64,000 nt of DNA from Neisseria sp. DTU_2020_1000833_1_SI_GRL_NUU_006 (GCA_032388755.1 CP135593.1:1240001-1304000), one strand, 5' to 3'; positions 17,720-27,409 are shown, counted from the first letter of the stretch. Numbers and translations are program-made. The notes: generated by a model from the sequence alone, not told the origin.

Positions 17720-18556
17720 ATGGATTGGAAAGGACGCGAACAGAGTCAAAACGTAGAAGACCGACGCGGCAGCAGCGGTGGAGGCGGCGGTAGGACGCCC
17801 GGCATCCTCGGCATCATCGTCGTTTTGATCGGCGCTTATTACGGCGTCGATTTGAGCGGCTTGGTCGGCACGCCTTCCATGGGTACGGGTTCAACCCAAA
17901 CCTCCCAGCTCAAACCTCAAGAAGAAGCCGAACTGAACGAACTTGCCCGCGTCGTCCTCGCCGATACGGAAAAAGCTTGGGGCAGCTATTTCAAACAAAT
18001 CGGACGGACCTACACCCCGACCACGCTGGTGTTATACAACGGCGGCACATCCACCGCCTGCGGCATGGGTCAATCGGCAATGGGGCCGTTTTACTGCCCG
18101 GGCGACAAAAAAGTCTATCTCGACTTAGACTTTTATAGGGATATGCAGACCAAACTCAACTCTGCCAGCGATGCCGCGTTTGCCTACGTCATCGCACACG
18201 AAGTCGGACACCACGTCCAAAACCTGCTCGGTATCCTGCCTAAAGTCCACAGAATGCAGCAGCAGGTCGGCAAAAAAGAAGCCAATGCCCTTTCCGTCAA
18301 ACTCGAATTGCAGGCGGACTGCTACGCGGGCATTTGGGGGCATTACGCCGTCAACAATAATATCTTCAAACCCGAAGACATCCCCAAAGCCATGCTGGCT
18401 GCCGAATCCGTCGGCGACGACCGCCTGCAGAAAGACGGGCAGGGCTACGTCGTTCCCGACAGCTTTACACACGGCTCGTCCGAACAGCGCATGGCATGGC
18501 TCAAACGCGGTTTGGACAGCGGCGACATCAATCAATGCAACACTTTCGGCAATTGA
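17720..18556 (+). CDS. neutral zinc metallopeptidase (YpfJ/KPN_02809 family)
   Basis: The 278-residue protein has a charged N-terminus with a glycine run, one membrane helix at about 29-45, and a catalytic domain outside the cytoplasm containing HEVGHHVQNLLG, the HExxH zinc site, with NALSVKLELQADCYAGIWGHYA supplying the third ligand as in YpfJ. The closing QRMAWLKRGLDSGDINQCNTF is also typical. Substrates of this family are not established. It has its own AAGGA ribosome site and is flanked by two hairpins, so it is probably monocistronic. Confidence 0.93.
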   Translation: MDWKGREQSQNVEDRRGSSGGGGGRTPGILGIIVVLIGAYYGVDLSGLVGTPSMGTGSTQTSQLKPQEEAELNELARVVLADTEKAWGSYFKQIGRTYTPTTLVLYNGGTSTACGMGQSAMGPFYCPGDKKVYLDLDFYRDMQTKLNSASDAAFAYVIAHEVGHHVQNLLGILPKVHRMQQQVGKKEANALSVKLELQADCYAGIWGHYAVNNNIFKPEDIPKAMLAAESVGDDRLQKDGQGYVVPDSFTHGSSEQRMAWLKRGLDSGDINQCNTFGN

Positions 18557-18592
18557 TTGAAACCGCAGTGAATGGTTATTTGATATAACCCC

Positions 18593-18625
18593 CAAAGGTC
18601 GTCTGAAAGCCTTCAGACGACCTTT
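18593..18625 (+). terminator. uptake-sequence inverted repeat after the metallopeptidase gene
   Basis: AAAGGTCGTCTGAAAGC is followed by its inverted copy after only a few bases. Confidence 0.65.
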
Positions 18626-18677
18626 GCCTATGTTAGAATAAGCCCGTTTTCCATTCACAATCACAAAGGAAACCATC

Positions 18678-20060
18678 ATGGCAAACATTGCCCGCGACAT
18701 CTTCAAAGCCTACGACATCCGAGGCATTGTCGGCAAAACCCTGACCAACGAAGCCGCCTACCTCATCGGCAAAGCCATCGCCACCCGAGCCGCCGAAAAA
18801 GGCATCACCCGCATCGCACTCGGACGCGACGGACGCTTGAGCGGTCCCGAATTGATGGAACACATCCAACGCGGCTTTACCGACAGCGGCATCGACGTCC
18901 TCAATGTCGGCATGGTCGCCACCCCCATGCTTTATTTCGCCGCCATCAACGAATGCGGCGGCAGCGGCGTGATGATTACCGGCAGCCACAACCCCCCCGA
19001 TTACAACGGCTTCAAAATGATGCTCGGCGGCGACACCCTCGCAGGCGAAGCCATCCAAGGACTGCTCGCCCTGATCGAAGCCGACAAACTGACCGCTTCC
19101 GATAAAAAAGGCAGCGTAACCGAAAAAGACATTTCCAGCGAATACCACAACCACATCGTCGGCCACGTCAAACTCAAACGCCCCATGAAAATCGCCATCG
19201 ACGCGGGCAACGGCGTAGGCGGCGCATTCGCAGGCAAGCTCTACAAAGGTTTGGGTAACGAAGTGACCGAACTTTTCTGCGAAGTGGACGGCAATTTCCC
19301 CAACCACCATCCCGACCCTTCCAAACCGAAAAACCTGCAAGATTTGATTGCCGCGCTGAAAAACAGCGACGCCGAAATCGGCTTGGCTTTTGACGGCGAT
19401 GCCGACCGCTTGGGCGTCGTCACCAAAGACGGCAACATTATTTATCCCGACCGTCAGCTCATGCTGTTCGCCCAAGACGTTTTGAGCCGTAATCCCGGCG
19501 CGAAAGTCATCTTCGACGTCAAATCCACCCGCCTGCTCGCACCGTGGATTAAAGAACACGGCGGCGAACCCGTCATGGAGAAAACCGGCCACAGCTTCAT
19601 CAAGTCCACCATGAAAAAAACCGGCGCGCTGGTTGCCGGCGAAATGAGCGGACACATTTTCTTCAAAGAACGCTGGTTCGGCTTCGACGACGGCATGTAC
19701 GCCGGCGCGCGCCTCTTGGAAATCCTGTCTGCCTTTGACAATCCGTCCGAAGTCCTGAACAGCCTGCCGCAAAGCATTTCCACGCCCGAACTCAACATCG
19801 ACCTGCCCGAAGGCAGCAACGGCCATCAGGTTATCGACGAACTCGCCGCCAAAGCCAAATTCGAAGGCGCGACCGAAATCATCACCATCGACGGTCTGCG
19901 CGTAGAATTCCCCGACGGCTTCGGCCTGATGCGCGCCTCCAATACCACACCGATTTTGGTGTTGCGCTTCGAGGCAGATTCCGACGAAGCCATCGGGCGG
20001 ATTCAAAACCAGTTCAAAGCCGTCATCGAAAGCAATCCCGCGCTGAAATGGCCGCTGTAA
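18678..20060 (+). CDS. phosphomannomutase/phosphoglucomutase
   Basis: This alpha-D-phosphohexomutase interconverts hexose 1- and 6-phosphates and feeds lipooligosaccharide and capsule precursors. The 460-residue length fits the AlgC-like bifunctional group, called Pgm in Neisseria. The phosphoserine loop TGSHNPP (Ser103), the metal loop DGDADR (239-244), the sugar loop GEMSGH (321-326) and a C-terminal phosphate loop RASNTTPILVLRFEA are all present. AAAGGA lies before the ATG. Whether mannose or glucose is the main substrate cannot be judged from sequence alone. Confidence 0.94.
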   Translation: MANIARDIFKAYDIRGIVGKTLTNEAAYLIGKAIATRAAEKGITRIALGRDGRLSGPELMEHIQRGFTDSGIDVLNVGMVATPMLYFAAINECGGSGVMITGSHNPPDYNGFKMMLGGDTLAGEAIQGLLALIEADKLTASDKKGSVTEKDISSEYHNHIVGHVKLKRPMKIAIDAGNGVGGAFAGKLYKGLGNEVTELFCEVDGNFPNHHPDPSKPKNLQDLIAALKNSDAEIGLAFDGDADRLGVVTKDGNIIYPDRQLMLFAQDVLSRNPGAKVIFDVKSTRLLAPWIKEHGGEPVMEKTGHSFIKSTMKKTGALVAGEMSGHIFFKERWFGFDDGMYAGARLLEILSAFDNPSEVLNSLPQSISTPELNIDLPEGSNGHQVIDELAAKAKFEGATEIITIDGLRVEFPDGFGLMRASNTTPILVLRFEADSDEAIGRIQNQFKAVIESNPALKWPL

Positions 20061-20082
20061 ACGGTTAACGCTTTAAAGCTCG

Positions 20083-20141
20083 AAAGGTCGTCTGAAAACA
20101 GAAATGCAGATACTGCCAAACTGTTTTCAGACGACCTTTTG
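20083..20141 (+). terminator. uptake-sequence inverted repeat after the phosphohexomutase gene
   Basis: The arms AAAGGTCGTCTGAAAACAG and CTGTTTTCAGACGACCTTTT extend beyond the uptake core and are followed by TTGC. Confidence 0.7.
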
Positions 20142-20212
20142 CTGTTTTCTGAATTTAATATCCCTTCCCCTAGAGACGAATTCAATTTCATGTCAGTCAT
20201 GACTGGCGCTTA

Positions 20213-20641
20213 TTACAATCGCAACTCTTCAAAATGGTTACTTACCGTAACATTTGAAACAGTAGGAAAATCCATCAGTTCTGGGTTGATTATGTAATTT
20301 GTCAAACTATCAGAAGGATTCAAATGGTAAATAGTCGTCAAAACATTAACAAAAAACCTTTCCCCTTTTACCGTTATTTTTTCATCGACATCCGTTATAA
20401 AATAAATTTCCCTATCTTTCAGATATATGATTTGATTTCTCTTCAAATCTACCGTCCATTCCTCAATCGATTTATTCATGAGTGCATTTTGAATATACAG
20501 TTCAAACTGATGGCCATAAGAAAAATCTATTCCTACTTTAATAAATAAATCATCTCCAAAAAATTTGGATTCAAAATCAGCCCATAGCTCATCTTGAAAT
20601 TTTTTATTTACTTCTTTTATGAAATCATTAAATTCAATCAT
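20213..20641 (-). CDS. orphan AT-rich small protein (immunity-like by appearance only)
   Basis: I do not recognise this 142-residue acidic soluble protein. It is AT-rich compared with its neighbours, contains no uptake sequence and has an excellent ribosome site (GGAGG, seven bases before the ATG), so it is expressed as its own gene. Its size, acidity and composition resemble immunity proteins of polymorphic toxin systems, but no toxin gene or cassette lies beside it, so this is only a suggestion. A GCAGCTT/AAGCTGC palindrome lies directly upstream of the ribosome site. Confidence 0.6.
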   Translation of the reverse strand: MIEFNDFIKEVNKKFQDELWADFESKFFGDDLFIKVGIDFSYGHQFELYIQNALMNKSIEEWTVDLKRNQIIYLKDREIYFITDVDEKITVKGERFFVNVLTTIYHLNPSDSLTNYIINPELMDFPTVSNVTVSNHFEELRL

Positions 20642-20956
20642 CTGATTACCTCCGACGGCAGCTTTATATAAGCTGCTTGATTAGTTGTCCGATGGACATC
20701 TGCGCTTTTGCTGCCCCTTAAAAATCTCAAAGGATTATAGTCGGGTCGTCTGAAAACCGATATCAACCCTCTCCCCCTCTCCCAATCCAGAATATAACGA
20801 AATCGCATTAAATTAAAACCAAGCATTCTTTCCGTTTTTCAGACGACCTGTTTACAGTATCGCCACTGTTTTCAGAAAAATCACCATTCAACCAAACAAT
20901 TAAAGCCGCGCAGGCAACGATCTGCCTCAAGCAGCCGTCCGCACAAAGGAACCGAC
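20642..20956. other. intergenic stretch upstream of cysJ
   Basis: It holds the palindrome at 20658-20676, uptake sequences near 20746 (forward) and 20840 (inverted), and a short CCCTCTCCC-type run. No gene is evident. Confidence 0.55.
20658..20676 (-). promoter_or_regulatory. palindrome just upstream of the orphan gene's ribosome site
   Basis: GCAGCTT-TATAT-AAGCTGC is a perfect 7-base inverted repeat with a 5-base centre. It lies 17 bases before the ATG at 20641. It could be an operator or a 5' leader hairpin; it has no T tract of a terminator. Confidence 0.4.
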
Positions 20957-22732
20957 ATGACCCCGGCCAACCCGCTTCCCAACGAACTTTCCGCACAACT
21001 CGCCGCCCTCTCGCCTACACAGCTCGCTTGGCTTTCCGGCTACTGCTGGGCGCAAAGTCAAGGGGCGGCGGGCGGTTTGAGTGTTTCCGCAGCTCCCGCC
21101 GTTGCAGCCCCCGCGCGACGCGTGTTGGTCTTATCCGCCTCGCAAACGGGCAATGCGCGCGGCGTTGCCGAATCTTTACACGCCAAACTCAAAAACGCCG
21201 ACGTAGAAGCCGTATTGAGCAGCGCGGGTGACTTCAAAAGCAAAACCCTGCCCGATGAAGACATCGTGTTATTGGTAACATCCACGCAAGGCGAGGGCGA
21301 GCCGCCCGAAGAAGCCCTGCCGCTGTATAAATTCGTCTTCGGCAAAAAAGCCCCCGATTTGGGCAAACTCACTTTTGCCGTCTTAGGTTTGGGCGATTCT
21401 TCCTATCCCAATTTCTGCCAAGCGGGCAAAGACTTTGACGCCCAATTTGCCGAACTGGGCGCACGTCGTCTGAACGACTTGGGCATCTGCGATTTAGAGT
21501 TCCAAAGCGCCGCCGACGCGTGGATAGAAGCCGTCGTCCCCCTAGTTGCCGAGCTTGCCGCGCAAACCGCCGCCGCATCCGTGGCAACCCCTGCCGCCCC
21601 TCAAACCGCAGGCACTGTCTATACCAAAGACAAACCCTATACCGCCACCCTGTCCGTCCGCCAAAAAATCACGTCCCGCTCCGCCGAAAAAGACGTGGAG
21701 CACATCGAAATCGACCTGTCCGGTTCCGGACTGCACTATCAGGCAGGCGACGCATTGGGCGTACTCCCGCTCAACGCTCCCGCTTTGGTTCAAGAAATCC
21801 TCGATTTGCACCAATTAAGCGGCGAAGAAAAAATCCGCCTTTCAGACGACCTCGAAACCGACATCCGCACCGCCCTGACCGAGTCCGCCGACATCACGCA
21901 AAACACGCCGGCACTCGTGCAGCAATACGCCGAATTGTCCGGCAGCGAAGAACTCAAAACCACAGCCGCCGACAAAACCCGATTGGACGCCTACCTCGCC
22001 GCCACCCCGCCCGTCGGCGTCTTCGCCGCCTACCCCCATCCCTTGGACGCGCAAACCCTGTTCCAACTTTTCCGCCCCCAAACCCCGCGCCTTTACTCCA
22101 TCGCCTCCGCGCAAGACGAAGTCGGCGAAGAAGTCCACCTGACCGTCGGCGTCGTCCGCTTCGAACACCACGGCAACACCTACACCGGCGCAGCCTCAGG
22201 CTATCTGGGCGAACGCCTTGAAGAAGGTGGTGAAGTACGCGTTTTCGTCGAACCCAACCCCAACTTCCGCCTGCCCGCCGACGGCGACACCCCCGTCATC
22301 ATGATAGGCGCAGGCACAGGCATCGCTCCCTTCCGCGCCTTCATGCAGCAACGCGCCGCCAACGGCGACAACGGCAAAAACTGGCTCATCTTCGGCAACC
22401 AACGCCTCGCCGACGACTTCCTGTACCAGCTTGAATGGAGCGATTACCGCAAAGACGGCACCCTCACACGCGCCGACTTGGCATGGAGCAGGCAGGGCGA
22501 ACACAAAGTCTATGTCCAACACAAAATCGCCGAACACGCCGCCGAAGTCTGGAACTGGCTGCAACAAGGCGCACACCTCTACGTCTGCGGCGACGCCATC
22601 CGCATGGCACGCGACGTAGAAACCTCCCTGCTCAACGTCATCGAAACCCAAGGCAAACTCAGCCGCGACGATGCCGAAGACTATCTCAACGAAATGCGCG
22701 AAGACAAACGCTACCAACGCGACGTCTATTGA
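20957..22732 (+). CDS. cysJ: sulfite reductase (NADPH) flavoprotein alpha-component
   Basis: CysJ carries electrons from NADPH through FAD and FMN to the CysI hemoprotein, which reduces sulfite to sulfide. The 591-residue protein has a flavodoxin domain (about 55-190, FMN loop SASQTGNARGVAESL), a linker, an FAD domain with RLYSIAS, an NADPH domain with GAGTGIAPFRAFMQQRA, and the family ending RYQRDVY. AAAGGA precedes the ATG. cysI and the other assimilation genes are not adjacent; the gene is alone between spacers. Confidence 0.95.
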   Translation: MTPANPLPNELSAQLAALSPTQLAWLSGYCWAQSQGAAGGLSVSAAPAVAAPARRVLVLSASQTGNARGVAESLHAKLKNADVEAVLSSAGDFKSKTLPDEDIVLLVTSTQGEGEPPEEALPLYKFVFGKKAPDLGKLTFAVLGLGDSSYPNFCQAGKDFDAQFAELGARRLNDLGICDLEFQSAADAWIEAVVPLVAELAAQTAAASVATPAAPQTAGTVYTKDKPYTATLSVRQKITSRSAEKDVEHIEIDLSGSGLHYQAGDALGVLPLNAPALVQEILDLHQLSGEEKIRLSDDLETDIRTALTESADITQNTPALVQQYAELSGSEELKTTAADKTRLDAYLAATPPVGVFAAYPHPLDAQTLFQLFRPQTPRLYSIASAQDEVGEEVHLTVGVVRFEHHGNTYTGAASGYLGERLEEGGEVRVFVEPNPNFRLPADGDTPVIMIGAGTGIAPFRAFMQQRAANGDNGKNWLIFGNQRLADDFLYQLEWSDYRKDGTLTRADLAWSRQGEHKVYVQHKIAEHAAEVWNWLQQGAHLYVCGDAIRMARDVETSLLNVIETQGKLSRDDAEDYLNEMREDKRYQRDVY

Positions 22733-22747
22733 TACCGCCCCAAACGA

Positions 22748-22787
22748 AAGGTCGTCTGAAAAGCCCAAATCGGGTTTTCAGACGACG
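22748..22787 (+). terminator. uptake-sequence inverted repeat after cysJ
   Basis: AAGGTCGTCTGAAAAGCCC pairs with GGGTTTTCAGACGAC. Confidence 0.65.
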
Positions 22788-23025
22788 GCGAATTCGTATT
22801 TGAAGTACATCAATTACAGAAACGGCAGCATACGGTCTTTCCTGCAAGAAAGATTGATATGGGCTCTACACACAACTGACCTAGACGATAAAATTAAAAG
22901 TCAGGACAGTTGAAGAATATTGCAGGACATGTCATCTAAAACACAAAACCATTTTCAGACGACTTTTTATGTTGAAAAATATGAACAGACACACGATAAA
23001 TTCCGCCTTCTGCGCAATCTATGAG

Positions 23026-23682
23026 CTACCCTGCCAGTTGCGGGAAAATGGATTTCAATCCGGCAACGATGATTTCTACGGAGACGGCGGCAAGCATCAT
23101 GCCCATGATACGGTTAAGGATGGTCAGTCCTGTCGTACCCAGTTTTTTGCTGATTCGTCCTGCAACAACGAGGATGGCGTAGCAAATCAGGCTGACAAGG
23201 AAGCCTGCGGCGAGAATCAAAGCAATATCGCTGTAATTTTTGGCGGCTGAGGCGTAGATGATGACGGTGGAGATACCGCCCGGACCGATGGTGATGGGGA
23301 TGGCGACGGGAACGACGGCGATGGCTTTGGCGTTTTTTTGGATGTGTGGTACAACACCCTCTTCCTTGTCGCCACCGATATTTTGTTTGGCGGGGTTATC
23401 GTTGCCGTTCATCATGGAGATGGCGATAAGCAATACCAAAATACCGCCGCCGACTTGGAAAGAGCCGACGCTGATGCCTAAGATTTTCAACAACATCCCG
23501 CCCGTCAAGGTGAAGACGGCAATGACGATGAAGACGGCGAGCGCGGCGGTGCGGGCGATGCGGCGTTTTTCTTTGGTGCTGTGATCCTGCGTCAAATCGA
23601 GGTAAATCGAAAGCGCGCTGAACGGGTTGATCAGTACAAGGAAGGCAACCAAAAGTTTGCCGATTTCTACACCTAATTCCAT
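23026..23682 (-). CDS. MarC/YchE family inner membrane protein
   Basis: The 218-residue protein has six predicted helices and the MarC-family features LINPFSALSIYL near the start, the central VVPVAIPITIGPGGISTVI loop and the final LNRIMGMMLAAVSVEIIVAGL. The role of the family is unresolved; an earlier link to multiple antibiotic resistance was not upheld. It starts 11 bp after rodA and so looks like the last gene of the mre operon. Confidence 0.92.
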   Translation of the reverse strand: MELGVEIGKLLVAFLVLINPFSALSIYLDLTQDHSTKEKRRIARTAALAVFIVIAVFTLTGGMLLKILGISVGSFQVGGGILVLLIAISMMNGNDNPAKQNIGGDKEEGVVPHIQKNAKAIAVVPVAIPITIGPGGISTVIIYASAAKNYSDIALILAAGFLVSLICYAILVVAGRISKKLGTTGLTILNRIMGMMLAAVSVEIIVAGLKSIFPQLAG

Positions 23683-23693
23683 TTTTTATTCCC

Positions 23694-24857
23694 TTATTGG
23701 TTTTTTGTAGAGACGTTTACGTCCGCTTTGTCATTGAATTCGTAGCGGCGTTTGGTTTTGTGCTCGCTGGAAATACCCATCAGCAGCGCAAGTACGGTCA
23801 TGATGGAGAGTGTTGCAGTGCCGCCGTAGCTGACCAACGGCAGGGGGACGCCGACAACGGGCAAAATGCCGCTCACCATGCCCATATTCACAAAGGCGTA
23901 GCAGAAAAAGGTCATGGTCAATGCGCCGGCAAGCGTGCGGCTGTAAAGCGATTGGGCTTTGGCGGCAATCAGCAGTCCGCGCGTCAGGATAACGAGGTAA
24001 ACCAGCAGCAGCAAGATGTTGCCGATCAAACCGAATTCTTCGCCATATACGGCAAAAATGAAGTCGGTCGTGGACTCTGGAATGTAATCCAAATGCGTTT
24101 GTGTGCCGTTGAGCCAGCCTTTCCCCCAGACACCGCCCGAACCGATGGCAATCATGGACTGGATGATGTGGTAGCCTGCGCCCAAAGGGTCCTGCGTCGG
24201 GTCAAACAGTGTCAGGACGCGGGTTTTCTGATAGTCGTGCATCCCGTAGTTCCATAAAAGCGGCAATGCGGCAACGAAGGCGACGATGGCGGCAAAGATG
24301 ACTTTCCACGGCAGACCTGCGAAAAAGACGATGAAAATACCCGATGCCATAATCAAAACCGCCGTACCCAAGTCGGGCTGTTTCAAAATCAGCGCAACGG
24401 GGATGAGGATTAAAAGCATGGCGATGACGTAGTGAAACCATTTCAGACGACCTTCGTGCCGCTGGAAGTACCAAGCGACGGTCATGGGCAGGACGATTTT
24501 CATGATTTCGGACGGCTGGATGCGCGTGAAACCCAGCTCCAGCCAGCGTGTAGAGCCATTGACGGTCACGCCTGCGACTTCGACGGCGACAAGCAGCAAC
24601 ACGCCAATCAGGTACATCGGCAGCGCAACCTTTGCGGCATCACGCGGCTTGAACGAGGCGACAAACCACAGCAGTGCAAAGCCGACAACCGTATGCAGGG
24701 TTTTGTGTTCAAGCTGGCCGAAATCCTGCCCGTCCGCCGAATAGAGCAAAAACAGGCTCATAATGTAGATGGCGAGCATGGGGAAAAACAGCCACGGGTC
24801 TATCGGAGCAGATACGGTACGCTTGATTTTTGCCCACATTCCAACCGTTTCATTCAT
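23694..24857 (-). CDS. rodA: rod-shape SEDS peptidoglycan polymerase RodA
   Basis: RodA polymerises lipid II into glycan strands together with PBP2 during side-wall growth. The 387-residue protein has ten membrane helices and the SEDS signatures GFTRIQPSEIMKIVLP, KQPDLGTAVLI and the late GVPLPLVSYGGTATLSIM. It overlaps the end of mrdA by 8 bases and is preceded by AGGAGGAAG, so the pair is tightly coupled. An uptake sequence lies in the coding region near 24445. Confidence 0.97.
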   Translation of the reverse strand: MNETVGMWAKIKRTVSAPIDPWLFFPMLAIYIMSLFLLYSADGQDFGQLEHKTLHTVVGFALLWFVASFKPRDAAKVALPMYLIGVLLLVAVEVAGVTVNGSTRWLELGFTRIQPSEIMKIVLPMTVAWYFQRHEGRLKWFHYVIAMLLILIPVALILKQPDLGTAVLIMASGIFIVFFAGLPWKVIFAAIVAFVAALPLLWNYGMHDYQKTRVLTLFDPTQDPLGAGYHIIQSMIAIGSGGVWGKGWLNGTQTHLDYIPESTTDFIFAVYGEEFGLIGNILLLLVYLVILTRGLLIAAKAQSLYSRTLAGALTMTFFCYAFVNMGMVSGILPVVGVPLPLVSYGGTATLSIMTVLALLMGISSEHKTKRRYEFNDKADVNVSTKNQ

Positions 24858-26889
24858 GATTTGCTTCCTCCTGTTTCAGACCGTAGGCTTTTTGGAATAT
24901 GGTCGGCGGTTGGGGTTGTGTGCGGTGTTGTTGCGGTTCGGGCATTCCGCCTGCGTCGGGGTCGTCTGAAAACTGCTGCGGCTTGACGTTGAGCATATAA
25001 AAATCGGTCAGGCTGCGGGCAAGCGGTGCGGCGTAGGCACCCCAGCCGCCGTTTTCCAGAATCACGGCAATGGCGATTTCAGGTTTTTCCAAGGGGGCAA
25101 ACGAAATAAACCACGCATGGTCGCGGTGTTGCTCGCGCAAGGCTGCGGCGTTGTAACGACCGCCCTGCTTGATTTGCACAACCTGCGCCGTACCCGTTTT
25201 GCCACCCATGCTGTAAGCCAATCCGCCGCCGATGCGGTGTGCCGTACCGCCCGGTTTCAAGACTTTCTCCATCGCCTGTTTGACGTATTCGAAGTTATCT
25301 TGTTTGAACGGGATTTTGTATTCGGGATTGGGATTGATACGCGTGATTTTGCGTTTGTCGAAATCCAACAATTCTTTCACCAAATGCGGTTGATAAACCA
25401 CGCCGTTATTGGCGAGCGAAGCGGTGGCGTGTGCCATTTGCAGCGGGGTGTAAGCGTTGTAACCCTGCCCGATGCTGACCGAGACCATCTCGCCTGCACG
25501 CCATTCTTTGGCGGTAGGATCGGACGATTTGGCAAAGCGTTTCGCCTTCCATTCGCGGCTGGGCAAAACGCCCGTATATTCGCTGGGCAGGTCGATGCCG
25601 GTTTTTTTGCCGAACCCGAATTGCGCTAAATACGGCGATGCTTTGTCTATGCCCATTTCGTAGCCCAAGCGGTAGAAAAAGGTATCGGACGACACCTGTA
25701 TCGCCTTGCTCAAATTCGCCGAACCGTGACCGCTGCGTACGGAATCTCGGAAGACGTGGCGGCTGCCGGGGATGCTCCATGCGCCGGGCGCGGGAACGAC
25801 CGTCGTTTGGGTAATTTTGCCGCTTTCCAGCAAAGCCATGCCCATAAACGGCTTAAACGTCGAGCCCGGCGGATACAGACCTTGCGTTACGCGGTTGACC
25901 AACGGCTTTTTCCAGTCATCATTCAAGGCTTTCCAAGTTTCGCTGTCGATGCCGTCGATAAAGAGGTTGGGATCGAAAGAAGGTTTGGAAACGAAAGCCA
26001 ACACCGTACCATCTTGCGGATTGATGGCGACAATCGCCCCGCGCCTGTCTCCCAATATTTTGTCCGCCTCTTGTTGCATGCGGATGTCCATGCCCAAGCG
26101 CAAAGTTTGCCCCATGCGCGACGGCACTTTTTTCAAGACGCGAACAATATTGCCGTAAGCGTCTTTTTCCACTTCTTGATAGCCGGGCGCGCCATGAAGC
26201 TGCGGTTCGTAATATTTTTCCAGCCCCGATTTGCCGATGTGCGTGCTGCCGCGATAGAGTGCAGTCAAGCCCTCTTCTTCCAAAATTTCCTGATCTTTGT
26301 CGCTGATGCGGCCGATGTAGCCTAAAAAGTGTGAAGTCAGCTTGCCATAAGGATACTCGCGGAAAGTGCGCGAATTGACTTCTACGCCTTTAAACTCATT
26401 AAGATGCACGGACAATTTCGCCGCTTCTTCATCTGTCAGGCGCAGCTTGAGCGGGATGTTTTCAAATTTGCGGTAGCTTTCGCGGTATTTGTGGAAACGC
26501 TTCAAATCGGTAGGCGTAATATCGACATACTTCCGCAAGGCTTCGATGACATCCTCCATCTTGCCCTCAATACGGCTGGGGATGACTTCCAGCGAAAACA
26601 CGGGATAGTTTTTTGCCAACGGTACGCCGTTGACATCTACGATTTCGCCGCGGACAGGCGGAGTCGGAATTAATGTGATGCGGTTGCTGGATGCCTGCCC
26701 GGAAAAATCGTCATGCCGGAACACCTGCAAATAAACAAACCGAGCCACCAATGCGGCAAACAGAACCACAATCAGGATAAACGCTACCAGCAGACGCAAT
26801 AAAGAATCGGCTTGCGCCGCCTTTGCAGTCTGTGTTTTACCGCTACCGCCATTTTTCAGACGACGTTTCATAGTATTCAGTATAGACAT
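24850..26889 (-). CDS. mrdA: penicillin-binding protein 2 (elongation transpeptidase)
   Basis: This class B PBP cross-links the peptidoglycan made by RodA. The 679-residue product has one N-terminal membrane helix at about 31-55, a pedestal region with PTPPVRGEIVDVNG, and a transpeptidase domain with Ser343 in PPGSTFKPF, an SSDTFF motif, and GGKTGTAQ. The C-terminal tail is proline- and glutamine-rich. In Neisseria nomenclature this is distinct from PBP2 encoded by penA, which is the septal enzyme. Confidence 0.97.
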   Translation of the reverse strand: MSILNTMKRRLKNGGSGKTQTAKAAQADSLLRLLVAFILIVVLFAALVARFVYLQVFRHDDFSGQASSNRITLIPTPPVRGEIVDVNGVPLAKNYPVFSLEVIPSRIEGKMEDVIEALRKYVDITPTDLKRFHKYRESYRKFENIPLKLRLTDEEAAKLSVHLNEFKGVEVNSRTFREYPYGKLTSHFLGYIGRISDKDQEILEEEGLTALYRGSTHIGKSGLEKYYEPQLHGAPGYQEVEKDAYGNIVRVLKKVPSRMGQTLRLGMDIRMQQEADKILGDRRGAIVAINPQDGTVLAFVSKPSFDPNLFIDGIDSETWKALNDDWKKPLVNRVTQGLYPPGSTFKPFMGMALLESGKITQTTVVPAPGAWSIPGSRHVFRDSVRSGHGSANLSKAIQVSSDTFFYRLGYEMGIDKASPYLAQFGFGKKTGIDLPSEYTGVLPSREWKAKRFAKSSDPTAKEWRAGEMVSVSIGQGYNAYTPLQMAHATASLANNGVVYQPHLVKELLDFDKRKITRINPNPEYKIPFKQDNFEYVKQAMEKVLKPGGTAHRIGGGLAYSMGGKTGTAQVVQIKQGGRYNAAALREQHRDHAWFISFAPLEKPEIAIAVILENGGWGAYAAPLARSLTDFYMLNVKPQQFSDDPDAGGMPEPQQHRTQPQPPTIFQKAYGLKQEEANHE

Positions 26890-26898
26890 GGTTTCACG

Positions 26899-27402
26899 TT
26901 ATCTGTTGGCGCGATAGAAATTGGTCAGCATCAGCATCAACTGGCTCAAGAAAGGCCAAAGCAGCGCGCCTGCCAAAGGCGCGATGAAACTTTGCCAAGT
27001 AATGATTTGGTTGTTGAGGAACAGGCGCGCCGCCACCAAGACCGCCTGATGGCAGAACAATGCTGCCAATACCGCCCCGATCTGCATGATGTGGCCGTAG
27101 AGCATGATTTGACGGCGCGTGTTCAAGACGAAATACACCATGACCGTATAAGACAATGCGTGCAGCCCCAAAGTCGCTGCCGTTGCGGCATCGACTATCA
27201 AGCCGAGCAAAAACGCAATGCCCATGCCGACGCGTTGGGGATGATGCATAGACCAATAAAGCAGCATCAGCGCAGTCAGTTCGGGCAGCCAAAAAAACAC
27301 ATCAAAGGGAAAAGGCATGAAATCGACAAGCATGGTTACGGCAAAACTTGCCGCAATCACGCCGACAGGCATGGCACGGTAGGAATCGTCAAAATCGTTC
27401 AT
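26899..27402 (-). CDS. mreD: rod shape-determining protein MreD
   Basis: MreD is an integral membrane partner of MreC in the elongation complex. The start was placed at the ATG before NDFDDSYRAMP, seven bases after the mreC stop, giving 167 residues; the longer frame would overlap mreC and starts with unlike sequence. About five membrane helices are visible, with LLGLIVDAATAATLGLHAL as the family-like central segment. The ribosome site is weak, consistent with coupling to mreC. Confidence 0.92.
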   Translation of the reverse strand: MNDFDDSYRAMPVGVIAASFAVTMLVDFMPFPFDVFFWLPELTALMLLYWSMHHPQRVGMGIAFLLGLIVDAATAATLGLHALSYTVMVYFVLNTRRQIMLYGHIMQIGAVLAALFCHQAVLVAARLFLNNQIITWQSFIAPLAGALLWPFLSQLMLMLTNFYRANR

Positions 27403-27409
27403 GAATGAT

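Noticed and set aside
18633..20006. 457-codon open frame opposite the phosphohexomutase gene
   Set aside because: Antisense shadow with no family features.
22788..22913. Possible transposase fragment downstream of cysJ
   Set aside because: A short frame is open here but no transposase motif or inverted repeat could be recognised.
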